Shown one piece after another: positions 1 to 7,459 of a stretch of DNA of 64,000 bases. The notes beneath the pieces are model-generated. The model had not been told where the DNA came from and ran no database searches. It saw nothing but the letters and a program-made list of their open reading frames with translations. The position numbers and the translations under genes are program-made. Source of the stretch: Sphingomonas sp. 37zxx (GTDB lineage: Bacteria; Pseudomonadota; Alphaproteobacteria; Sphingomonadales; Sphingomonadaceae); NCBI RefSeq assembly GCF_000786205.1, contig NZ_JROH01000008.1, forward strand, positions 62,001-126,000, in the 5' to 3' direction. Each line of letters starts with the position of its first letter. Position 1 is the first letter of the stretch.

Positions 1-307
1 TCGGCCAGCGCGATCGCTGCCCCACCGAATAATCGAGGAACCAGATCGCCTTGCCATCGCCGACGATCAGGATTGGCACGCCCTTTTCATATTGAAAGCG
101 GATCTTGCCGGGCTTTTTCAGCGTCAGCGTGCCCGCCAGCACCTTGCCGTTGCGATCGGTCTGGGTGAAATCTGCGGTCATGCTTTCGGTGGCGCGCAGA
201 TGCGCCTGTACCGCGGCAAGATCGCGCGAAGGGGCCTGCTGCGCCACGACGGCGACAGGGGCGACGATCGCCGCGGCAAGCGCGGCATAGGGGGCGAGTG
301 CGATCAT
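1..307 (-). CDS. lolA: Outer-membrane lipoprotein carrier LolA (3' part missing)
   Basis: Periplasmic chaperone that carries lipoproteins from the LolCDE complex to the outer membrane. The first 102 residues are visible; the gene runs off the left edge of the window. An Ala/Val-rich signal peptide ending near AVVAQQ is followed by SMTADFTQTDRNGKVLAGTL and KKPGKIRFQYEKG, the strand pattern that opens the LolA half-barrel. The ATG follows a GGAG-like site. Lying downstream of ftsK on the same strand is the usual sphingomonad order. The family call comes from the N-terminal pattern only. Confidence 0.85.
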   Translation of the reverse strand, partial: MIALAPYAALAAAIVAPVAVVAQQAPSRDLAAVQAHLRATESMTADFTQTDRNGKVLAGTLTLKKPGKIRFQYEKGVPILIVGDGKAIWFLDYSVGQRSRWP

Positions 308-365
308 GGGGCTCCAAAGCATGCAAACGGGGTAGAGGTTCCGCGATGAAGGCGGGGTGAACTGT

Positions 366-803
366 TCAGGGCAGCGTGAGCGTGGCGGTTTCATCGCGGC
401 GGATGTGCAGGTCGCACTGCCCGATTACGTCCATACCGATCAGCACATCGTGGTCGAAGCTTGCCAACAGCTCGAACGCCAGTAGCCCTTCTTCGAGCAC
501 ATAGAGCCGCTGCGGATCGGACGATAGGCGCTGGTCGCCAGAATCGCCGGTCGGGAAGCCGATCCGCGCATTCACCTCGGCCGCCACGATGATGCCATTT
601 GCGGTTCCCACACGACGCCGCCCCCGACGCTGCAACCCCAGCGTATCGATCACTCGCGGGTGAAAGGCCGAGCCGGTGGCTCCGGTGTCGAGCAGGCCGA
701 CGGTGTGCAACGTCAGAAACGGATTAGGATCATCGGGCGCGCTCAAGATCACCACCGGCAGCAGCAATTGTCGCCGACTATGCCGCCATTCAATGGATGG
801 CAT
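366..803 (-). CDS. Retropepsin-like aspartic protease
   Basis: A 145-residue protein with the retroviral-type aspartic protease signature LLDTGATGS near residues 37-45 and the second conserved block VLIGMDVIGQCDL near the C-terminus. These form one half of a homodimeric pepsin fold, with Asp of DTG as the catalytic residue. No signal peptide or membrane segment is seen, so a cytoplasmic single-domain protease is likely. The ATG at 803 lies inside the end of the upstream 103-residue gene (14-base overlap), which implies translational coupling. A longer in-frame reading to about 932 is possible but has no family support. The substrate is unknown. Confidence 0.75.
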   Translation of the reverse strand: MPSIEWRHSRRQLLLPVVILSAPDDPNPFLTLHTVGLLDTGATGSAFHPRVIDTLGLQRRGRRRVGTANGIIVAAEVNARIGFPTGDSGDQRLSSDPQRLYVLEEGLLAFELLASFDHDVLIGMDVIGQCDLHIRRDETATLTLP

Positions 804-1101
804 GGGCGTATATGCCGAACTCCACGGGTTCGTCGGTGACTTTCTGGATCGAATATATCCGGTCCTCAAAGCGAGCAGCACCCGCCAAGCCGGCTGCGCT
901 GGCGGTGTCGAAGAACCCGATGACCTCGCCATCGCGCATCAGTGCGAAACGATCGCGTTGAGTGAGGAGATACTGCCCGAGCATCCGCTCGAACCGATCG
1001 AAATTAATCTCGATCTCACGCTGCTGACGTTCTTTGTCCAAGGCCGTTCTCCCAAGCGTGCGAATGCCTACCCGATCTTTGGTCGAAAGGGAATCGCTCA
1101 C
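790..1101 (-). CDS. Small conserved hypothetical protein, partner of the aspartic protease
   Basis: 103 residues, not recognised. The sequence has a charged helical N-terminal half (DKERQQREIEINFDRFERML) followed by a compact beta-rich stretch around YLLTQRDRFALMRDGEVIGFF. Its start overlaps the ftsK stop by four bases (ATGA) and its end overlaps the aspartic protease start, so the three genes probably share one transcript. It has no Cys and no signal peptide. It could be a substrate or adaptor of the protease; this is inference from gene order only. Confidence 0.7.
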   Translation of the reverse strand: MSDSLSTKDRVGIRTLGRTALDKERQQREIEINFDRFERMLGQYLLTQRDRFALMRDGEVIGFFDTASAAGLAGAARFEDRIYSIQKVTDEPVEFGIYAHAIH

Positions 1102-3428
1102 GCCAGCGGCCGTCCCTCCTCGTCCATCTGCACTTCGCGGCGGCCGACATGGTCGGGCTTCGATACCAGCCCGTCCTTTTCCATCCGCTCGATCAGCCGA
1201 GCCGCCGAATTATAGCCGACGCGCAACTGGCGTTGAAGCCACGAGGTCGATGCCTTCTGGCTCTGTGCGACCAGCGCGATCGCATTGCGATACATCTGGT
1301 CTTCGGGGCTGTCGCCGCCTTCGGGTGCGCCGTCCATGCTGAAGCCGGCATCGTCGTCGGGCTCATTGGTCACCGCGTCGATATAATCGGGCTCGCCCTG
1401 CGCGCGCCAGAAATCGGCGACCGCCTGCACCTCGTCGTCGCTCACGAACGGGCCATGCACGCGGCTGATCTGCTTGCCATAGGGCATGTACAGCATGTCG
1501 CCCTTGCCCAGCAGTTGCTCGGCACCCTGTTCGCCCAAAATGGTGCGCGAATCGATTTTTGACGTCACGTGGAAGCTGATCCGCGTCGGCAGGTTCGCCT
1601 TGATCACGCCGGTGATGACGTCGACCGAGGGGCGCTGCGTCGCCATGATCAGGTGGATGCCCGCCGCGCGCGCCTTTTGCGCCAGCCGCTGAATCAGGAA
1701 TTCCACCTCCTTGCCGGCGGTCATCATCAGGTCGGCCAACTCGTCGACGATGATCACGATCTGCGGCAGCACCGACAGGTCGAGCGTTTCTTCCTCGTGC
1801 ACCGGGCGACCATTATCGTCGTAGCCCACCTGCACCTTGCGGCCCAGTTTCTGCCCCTTGGCTTTGGCCGCGCGCACCTTTTCGTTGAAGCTCGCCAGGC
1901 TGCGGACGTTGATGCTCGCCATCATGCGATAGCGATCCTCCATCTGCTCGACCGCCCATTTGAGCGCGCGCACCGCCTTGGGCGGATCGGTGACGACGTC
2001 GGCGAGCAGATGCGGGATGCCCTTGTACATGCTCAATTCGAGCATCTTGGGATCGATCATGATCAGCCGGCACTGATCGGGGGTCAGCCGATACAGCAAC
2101 GACAGGATCATGCAGTTGAGCCCCACCGACTTGCCCGAACCAGTGGTGCCCGCGACCAGCAGATGCGGCATCGGCGCGAGATCGGCGATCACCGCATCGC
2201 CCGAAATATTCTTGCCCAGCACGATCGGCAGCGTCGCCGATTGGTCGGCAAAGCCCTGGCTGCCCACCAGTTCGTGCAAATTCACCGGCTCGCGCCGCGC
2301 ATTGGGCAGCTCGATGCCGATCACCGTCCGCCCCGGAATCGTCGCGACGCGCGCCGAAATCGCCGACATGTTGCGCGCGATGTCGTCGGCGAGCTGGATC
2401 ACCCGGCTCGCCTTGATGCCGGCGGCAGGCTCTAGTTCGTACATCGTCACCACCGGCCCCGGCCGCACCCCGACGATCGCGCCCTTGACGTGGAAATCGT
2501 CGAGCACGCTTTCGAGCAGTCGCGCATTGCGCTCGAGCGATGCCTTGTCGATCGTGTTCTTGGCCCCCACCGGCGCTGGGGTAAGCAAGTCGAGCGGCGG
2601 CAGCTTGTAATGATCGCGCAGGTCCAGGCTGGTCTGCGGCTTGGGCTTGGCGGGCGGCGGGGCGAGGCTCGGCTCGGCGATCACCGGCGCTGGGCGGTTG
2701 TCGGGGGTCACCGGCTTGCGCGGTGCCGATGGCATCCGCTTTTCGATCAGCGCTTCGTGATCGGCCAGGACAAAGGGTGCCGAATCACGGTCGTCCTCGT
2801 CGATCGCGTCGCCCACCAGCTCGGTCCGCGCGCGGCGCGGCAGCCAGTTGCGGTCGACCCACTGGATCGTCAGCCCGCGCCCCCACAGCACCGCACCCGC
2901 AATTCCGGCGATCACGCCGGCGCCGCGCCCGGTCCATAGTTCGGCGACTGGATTGCCGATGAAGTCGATCGCCCAATTGGCCGCCGCCGCGATCCCCATC
3001 GCAAAAATGCCGCCATAGCCCGCAGGCAGCGCCAGCACCGAACCGCCCGCAACAAAGGCAAGCGCGGTGCCCATCAGCACGGTGCCGATCGTGCAATCGC
3101 GCAGCATCGCCTTCCAATCGCCCACCGGCCGGTCGCGCCACAGCCGTAGCGCGAGCACGACGCCCAGCGGCAACAGCATCACTGCAGGCACCCCAAACAG
3201 CGATAGCAACAAGTCGGCGGCATAGGCCCCCGGCGTCCCCAGCCAATTCTCTGCAGGCCCGCCTGCTGCGGTGTTGAACCCCGGGTCGCTCGGGCGATAG
3301 GTCGCCAGCGACACCGTCAGCGCGATCACCAGCAGCAGCAGCGCGGCGGCGGCCAGCATCGCGCCCGATCGCATCGCACCCGCCCGCATGGTGTCGCGCC
3401 AGAGCCTGGGCTGCGCACGGCTCGCCAT
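1098..3428 (-). CDS. ftsK: DNA translocase FtsK
   Basis: Septum-anchored ATP-driven DNA pump that clears and resolves chromosome termini at division. The 776-residue form has several N-terminal membrane segments (about residues 20-190), a Pro-rich linker of only about 80 residues (220-290), the RecA-like motor with Walker A GTTGSGKS (about 427-434) and Walker B IVIIVDE (about 557-563), and a C-terminal winged-helix gamma domain (about 710-776) that would read KOPS-like sites. The ATG at 3428 follows AGGGGAAG at good spacing. An in-frame extension to 3635 has non-coding character. The linker is much shorter than in E. coli FtsK, as is usual in alphaproteobacteria. Confidence 0.97.
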   Translation of the reverse strand: MASRAQPRLWRDTMRAGAMRSGAMLAAAALLLLVIALTVSLATYRPSDPGFNTAAGGPAENWLGTPGAYAADLLLSLFGVPAVMLLPLGVVLALRLWRDRPVGDWKAMLRDCTIGTVLMGTALAFVAGGSVLALPAGYGGIFAMGIAAAANWAIDFIGNPVAELWTGRGAGVIAGIAGAVLWGRGLTIQWVDRNWLPRRARTELVGDAIDEDDRDSAPFVLADHEALIEKRMPSAPRKPVTPDNRPAPVIAEPSLAPPPAKPKPQTSLDLRDHYKLPPLDLLTPAPVGAKNTIDKASLERNARLLESVLDDFHVKGAIVGVRPGPVVTMYELEPAAGIKASRVIQLADDIARNMSAISARVATIPGRTVIGIELPNARREPVNLHELVGSQGFADQSATLPIVLGKNISGDAVIADLAPMPHLLVAGTTGSGKSVGLNCMILSLLYRLTPDQCRLIMIDPKMLELSMYKGIPHLLADVVTDPPKAVRALKWAVEQMEDRYRMMASINVRSLASFNEKVRAAKAKGQKLGRKVQVGYDDNGRPVHEEETLDLSVLPQIVIIVDELADLMMTAGKEVEFLIQRLAQKARAAGIHLIMATQRPSVDVITGVIKANLPTRISFHVTSKIDSRTILGEQGAEQLLGKGDMLYMPYGKQISRVHGPFVSDDEVQAVADFWRAQGEPDYIDAVTNEPDDDAGFSMDGAPEGGDSPEDQMYRNAIALVAQSQKASTSWLQRQLRVGYNSAARLIERMEKDGLVSKPDHVGRREVQMDEEGRPLA

Positions 3429-3536
3429 CGAAACTTCCCCTGATTCGGTTGCGGCGTCGATCACAGCCGGAACGTACCGGGAATCATCGCGCGAAAGCCG
3501 GGTGGGCGTCAAGGTTGCTGGGCGGGGGTAAGTGGT

Positions 3537-3665
3537 TTCCCGCAGAGGCCGCAGAGGAGAAAGGTCATAAGCCGCAAAGCGGCTATAAGCATCCGCGTAC
3601 AATGGCGTGCCCCCGCAACAGCGCGCACTCCACAACCTCAGCGCCCTCAGCGCCTCTGCGCGAAA
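3537..3665. repeat. Imperfect inverted repeat of CGCAGAGG-type units between ftsK and yegD
   Basis: The left arm starts TTTCCCGCAGAGGCCGCAGA at 3537, and the right arm ends GCGCCTCTGCGCGAAA at 3665. They read as imperfect reverse complements about 75 bases apart, and the right arm has a second CCTCAGCGC unit. This fills most of the roughly 300-base gap between the divergent ftsK and yegD genes. No open reading frame with a ribosome site is visible in it. Confidence 0.6.
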
Positions 3666-3732
3666 TTCAAACCTTCACGCCGCTCGCCCCAACGTGTACC
3701 GCGCCCGGCCCGCTCCCAACCCCGGACGAATC

Positions 3733-5031
3733 ATGCCCCCTGCCTCCCCGTCCGCCATCGGCATCGATTTCGGCACCACCAACAGCGTCGTCGCGGTCGC
3801 GCGCGATACGCAAAACGCCGATCTGGTCGCGCTCGGATCGCCCACAGGCCAGGATGCGGTGTTCCGCTCGGCGCTATGCTTCTGGCAGGACGACGACGCC
3901 CCCGGCGGCATCGCGGCAGAGGCTGGCCCCTGGGCGATCGCCGAATATCTCGAATACCCGCAGGACAGCCGCTTCCTGCAATCGTTCAAATCGGTGGCCG
4001 CCAGCACCAGCTTCGAACATGCCAGCGTGTTCGACCGTCGCTATCGCTTCGAAGAACTGGGCCGCCTGTTCCTTGATCGCCTCGCCGCGCGCGCGAACGG
4101 CGCATTGGACGGCGGCAACCGCCGGATCGTCATTGGCCGCCCGGTCGAATATGCTGGCGCCCGCCCCGACGAGGCGCTCGCGCGCACCCGCTACGCGGCG
4201 ATGTTCGCCGCGCTCGGCGCCGATTTGCACTATGTCTATGAACCCGTTGGCGCAGCGTTCAGCTATGCCGCGCGGATCGACGAGCCGGCCACGATCCTGG
4301 TCGCCGATTTCGGCGGCGGCACCAGCGACTTTTCGGTGGTGCGGATCGAGCGTCCCGGTGCCGCGCGCCGCTGCGTGCCGCTGGGCCATGCCGGCGTCGG
4401 CATTGCAGGCGATCGCTTCGACGCGCGGCTGATCGACCGGCTCGTGCTGCCGCTGCTGGGCAAGGGCGGCACCTATCGCTCGTTCGACAAGGTGCTCGAC
4501 ATCCCCGGCGGCTATTTCGCCGACTTCGCCGATTGGTCGCGGCTCGCACTGATGCGCAACCGCCGCACGCTCGCCGAACTCGAAAAGCTCCGGCGCAACT
4601 CCACCGATCCCGCCGCGATCGGGCGGATGATCGCGGTGATCGAGGCCGAACAGGGCTATCGCCTCTACGACGCGGTCGGCCGTGCCAAGCGCGACTTGTC
4701 GGCGGCGGACACCGCGCGCTTCGCGTTCGAAGGCGGCGGCGTCGCGATCGAGACCGAGGTCACCCGCGACCAGTTCGAAGCCTGGATCGCGCCCGACATC
4801 GCGCGGATCGACGACGCGGTCACCCGCGCGCTCACCGCTTCGGCCACCGAACCCGCCGCGATCGACCGGGTATTCCTCACCGGCGGCACCTCGCTCACCC
4901 CGCGCATCCGCCGCCTGTTCACCGACCGCTTCGGCGACGATCGGATCGCCACCGGCGGCGAACTCACCTCGATCGCGCACGGCCTGGCGCTGATCGGCGC
5001 GCAGGACGACGTCGCCGCCTGGGCCGCGTAA
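3733..5031 (+). CDS. yegD: Hsp70-family protein of the YegD type
   Basis: A 432-residue actin-fold ATPase related to DnaK but without the usual C-terminal substrate-binding domain. Phosphate 1 motif IGIDFGTTNS lies at residues 9-18, phosphate 2 motif ADFGGGTSDF at 191-200, and the adenosine motif FLTGGTSLTPR near 380. The length is close to that of E. coli YegD. The function is an uncharacterised chaperone-like role in the cytoplasm. The start is placed at the ATG directly before the first nucleotide-binding strand; 42 upstream in-frame residues come from the repeat-rich gap and are excluded. It is divergent from ftsK and monocistronic. Confidence 0.88.
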   Translation: MPPASPSAIGIDFGTTNSVVAVARDTQNADLVALGSPTGQDAVFRSALCFWQDDDAPGGIAAEAGPWAIAEYLEYPQDSRFLQSFKSVAASTSFEHASVFDRRYRFEELGRLFLDRLAARANGALDGGNRRIVIGRPVEYAGARPDEALARTRYAAMFAALGADLHYVYEPVGAAFSYAARIDEPATILVADFGGGTSDFSVVRIERPGAARRCVPLGHAGVGIAGDRFDARLIDRLVLPLLGKGGTYRSFDKVLDIPGGYFADFADWSRLALMRNRRTLAELEKLRRNSTDPAAIGRMIAVIEAEQGYRLYDAVGRAKRDLSAADTARFAFEGGGVAIETEVTRDQFEAWIAPDIARIDDAVTRALTASATEPAAIDRVFLTGGTSLTPRIRRLFTDRFGDDRIATGGELTSIAHGLALIGAQDDVAAWAA

Positions 5032-5074
5032 TCCGCGCCCCGGTCACCCCGCCACCCGCCCTCCCCGCCCACCA

Positions 5075-5150
5075 CGTCATCCCCGCGAAGGCGGGGATCC
5101 AGAGCCGCGTCTCCCAACGCCCCTGGATTCCCGCCTACGCGGGAATGACG
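5075..5150. repeat. Intergenic inverted repeat (CGTCATCCCCGCGAAGGCGG type)
   Basis: CGTCATCCCCGCGAAGGCGG at 5075 and its near reverse complement CCGCCTACGCGGGAATGACG ending at 5150 flank about 36 bases. Such dyads are scattered in many proteobacterial genomes as REP-like elements. It lies between yegD and the UbiH-family gene, without a T-run. Confidence 0.8.
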
Positions 5151-5279
5151 AAGGAGTAGGCCCGCACGTTTCGAACTCCCGGCCCGTTCATTGCGAGCGA
5201 ACTCAAGAAACCGTCCCGACCGCGCCGATACCCCCCAAGGTCCATTCCCAACCCGCCGCACACCGCCTACATCAGCGGC

Positions 5280-6491
5280 ATGAGCGATGTCCTGATCCTC
5301 GGCGCCGGCCTTGTCGGCAGTGCGCTGGCTACCGCCCTCGGTTCGCATGGCGTCACCGCCACCGTGATCGACCCCGCCGACCCCGCAACCATCCTGGCCG
5401 CCGATTATGACGGCCGCGCCACCGCGATCGCCAGCGCCAGCCACCGGATGCTCGATGCGATCGGAGTCGGCGCGCGGCTGGCGGGCAAGGGCTGCCCGAT
5501 CGCCTCGATCCGCGTCAGCGACGGCCTCGAACCCGGCGCGCTCGATTTCGTCCCCGACGCCGGTGATGGCGCGCTGGGCGTCATGTACGAAAACCGCCAT
5601 TTGCGCGCCGCGCTCCACGGCACTGCCGCCGAAACCCCCGGCGTCGATGTCCGGATGAACACGCGCGCGGTGCATGTCGAACGCCACGATGCCGGCGTCA
5701 CCGCCACGCTCGACGATGGCAGCACCGTCACCGCGCAATTGCTGATCGCCGCCGAAGGGCGCAACTCGCCGACGCGCGAGGCCGCGGGCATCCGCATGGC
5801 CAAATGGCGCTACCAGCATGTCGCGATGATCGCGACCTTCGGCCATGAGTACCCCAACGACAATTGCGCCTATGAAATCTTCTACCCTGCCGGTCCCTTT
5901 GCGATCCTGCCGCTGGGCGACGACGAGCATGGCCACCGCTCGGCCCTGGTGTGGACCGTCCACGAAAACGACGCCCCCGGCATGCTCAAGCTCTCCGACC
6001 GCGCCTGGCTGCACGAAGCTGAAAAGGCGATGGGCGGCTTCCTCGGCAAGCTCGGTCCGCTGTCGAAGCGCACCAGTTACCCGCTGGGCTTCCACCACGC
6101 CGCGACGATCACGTCGAACCGCCTCGCCCTGGTTGGCGACGCGGCGCACGGCATCCACCCGATCGCCGGTCAGGGCCTGAACCTTGGCTTTCGCGACGTC
6201 GCCACGCTGGTCGAGGTGCTGGTCGAGGGCAAGCGCCTGGGCCTCGACCTTGGCGACGCGCAGATCCTCGCCCGCTACGAACGCTGGCGCGGGCTCGACA
6301 CCTTCCTCGTCGCGCTCGCCACCGACGGGCTGACCCGCCTGTTCGGCATCCCCGGCAAAAGCGCCTCCGCCGTCCGCCGCTTCGGCATCTCGGCGGTCAA
6401 TGCGATCCCCCCGCTCAAAAACCGCTTCATGGCCGAAGCGCGCGGCGAAAGCGGCGATTTGCCGAAGCTGTTGCAGGGAATGTCGGTCTAG
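5280..6491 (+). CDS. ubiH: FAD-dependent ubiquinone hydroxylase, UbiH/UbiF family
   Basis: A 403-residue class A flavin monooxygenase that hydroxylates the aromatic ring of a ubiquinone precursor. The Rossmann motif GAGLVGSALA is at residues 8-17, and the second FAD-binding motif LVGDAAHGIHPIAGQGLN is at about 284-301 with the conserved GD pair. The length fits UbiH/F/I. Which ring position it hydroxylates cannot be told from sequence; alphaproteobacteria often use one or two enzymes of broad regiospecificity. ubiG and coq7, other steps of the same pathway, lie elsewhere in this window. Confidence 0.9.
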   Translation: MSDVLILGAGLVGSALATALGSHGVTATVIDPADPATILAADYDGRATAIASASHRMLDAIGVGARLAGKGCPIASIRVSDGLEPGALDFVPDAGDGALGVMYENRHLRAALHGTAAETPGVDVRMNTRAVHVERHDAGVTATLDDGSTVTAQLLIAAEGRNSPTREAAGIRMAKWRYQHVAMIATFGHEYPNDNCAYEIFYPAGPFAILPLGDDEHGHRSALVWTVHENDAPGMLKLSDRAWLHEAEKAMGGFLGKLGPLSKRTSYPLGFHHAATITSNRLALVGDAAHGIHPIAGQGLNLGFRDVATLVEVLVEGKRLGLDLGDAQILARYERWRGLDTFLVALATDGLTRLFGIPGKSASAVRRFGISAVNAIPPLKNRFMAEARGESGDLPKLLQGMSV

Positions 6492-6513
6492 CCCAGCCAA
6501 GGGCGGGCAGCGG

Positions 6514-7389
6514 TCACACCGGCGCGACGTCTACCGACACGTCCATCGCCTGCGCGCCCGAACCCAGCACCACGCCGTCGATCGGCGCGATGTCACCATA
6601 ATCGCGCCCGATCGCGACGATCACATGATCCTCGGCCATCCAGATGCCATTGGTCGGATCGACCCCGATCCAGCCATGATCGGGGCCGCACCACAGCAAA
6701 ACCCAGGCATGGGTGGCATCGGCCCCCACCAACCGCTCCTCGCCCGGCGGCGGCAGCGTGCGCAGATAGCCCGATGCATAAGCGGCGGGCAGGCCGGCGG
6801 CGCGCAGGCCGCAAATCATGATCTGCGCGAAATCCTGGCACACCCCGTGCCGGTTGGCGAAGGCTTGCGCGGGCGGGGTATCGACCAACGTCGCTTCGGG
6901 ATCAAAGGCGAATTCGCGCTGGATCCGCTGCGCCAGCGCAATCGCCGCGTCCAGCCCGCCCCGATCGGGATCAAGCTCCTGCGCGCACCAATTGGCGATG
7001 CCATCGTCGATCGGGATTCGCGGGCTGGGAAACAGATAGGCGGCGGGCGACAGCGCCGACAGATCGCGGCTGGCGCGCGCCATCGCCCCGATGTCGCGCA
7101 GGCTGGGATCGCCGGCACCGGGCACCGGGATCAGCCGTTCGACCACGACATTGGCGATGCTTTCGATCGTCAGCACCTCGACCGGGCTTTCGATTACCAG
7201 CCGCACGACATTGGCCAGCCCCGCCTGCGCCCGCGCCGGCTTGGTCCGCCCGCCCGGCAGGATCGTCAGCTTGTAACGTTCGATCCGCTGCCCCGGCCAT
7301 TCGATCGGCTGCAGCCGCAGATTACATCGCGCGAACGCTACCGGCTCGTCATAGTCGAACCGGGTGACATGGCGGATGGCATAGCGCAT
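6514..7389 (-). CDS. Transglutaminase-like cysteine protease family protein
   Basis: 291 residues. The N-terminal bacterial transglutaminase beta domain (RYAIRHVTRFDYDEPV) precedes a papain-like core with the triad Cys184 (HGVCQDFAQ), His227 (ADATHAWV) and Asp244 (GVDPTNG). It has no signal peptide and is probably cytoplasmic. It lies directly downstream of a fused ATP-grasp/alpha-E protein on the same strand, the usual company of this family in predicted peptide-modifying loci. Two adjacent ATGs (7392, 7389) are possible starts; neither has a strong ribosome site, and a GTG at 7410 is also open. Confidence 0.85.
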   Translation of the reverse strand: MRYAIRHVTRFDYDEPVAFARCNLRLQPIEWPGQRIERYKLTILPGGRTKPARAQAGLANVVRLVIESPVEVLTIESIANVVVERLIPVPGAGDPSLRDIGAMARASRDLSALSPAAYLFPSPRIPIDDGIANWCAQELDPDRGGLDAAIALAQRIQREFAFDPEATLVDTPPAQAFANRHGVCQDFAQIMICGLRAAGLPAAYASGYLRTLPPPGEERLVGADATHAWVLLWCGPDHGWIGVDPTNGIWMAEDHVIVAIGRDYGDIAPIDGVVLGSGAQAMDVSVDVAPV

Positions 7390-7459
7390 CATCGGGCGGG
7401 GCGTCCGCACAGGTTCAGATCGCGTACCATTGCCTCGTTGGTGCTGAGAGACAGAATAT

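Noticed and set aside
1569..2435. Long open frame opposite ftsK (288 codons)
   Set aside because: It lies antisense to the FtsK motor; composition is Arg/His-rich, without motifs, an effect of GC-rich codon bias.
3874..4980. Long open frame opposite yegD (368 codons)
   Set aside because: Antisense to a clear Hsp70 gene; no recognisable domain and unnatural Arg/Gly content.
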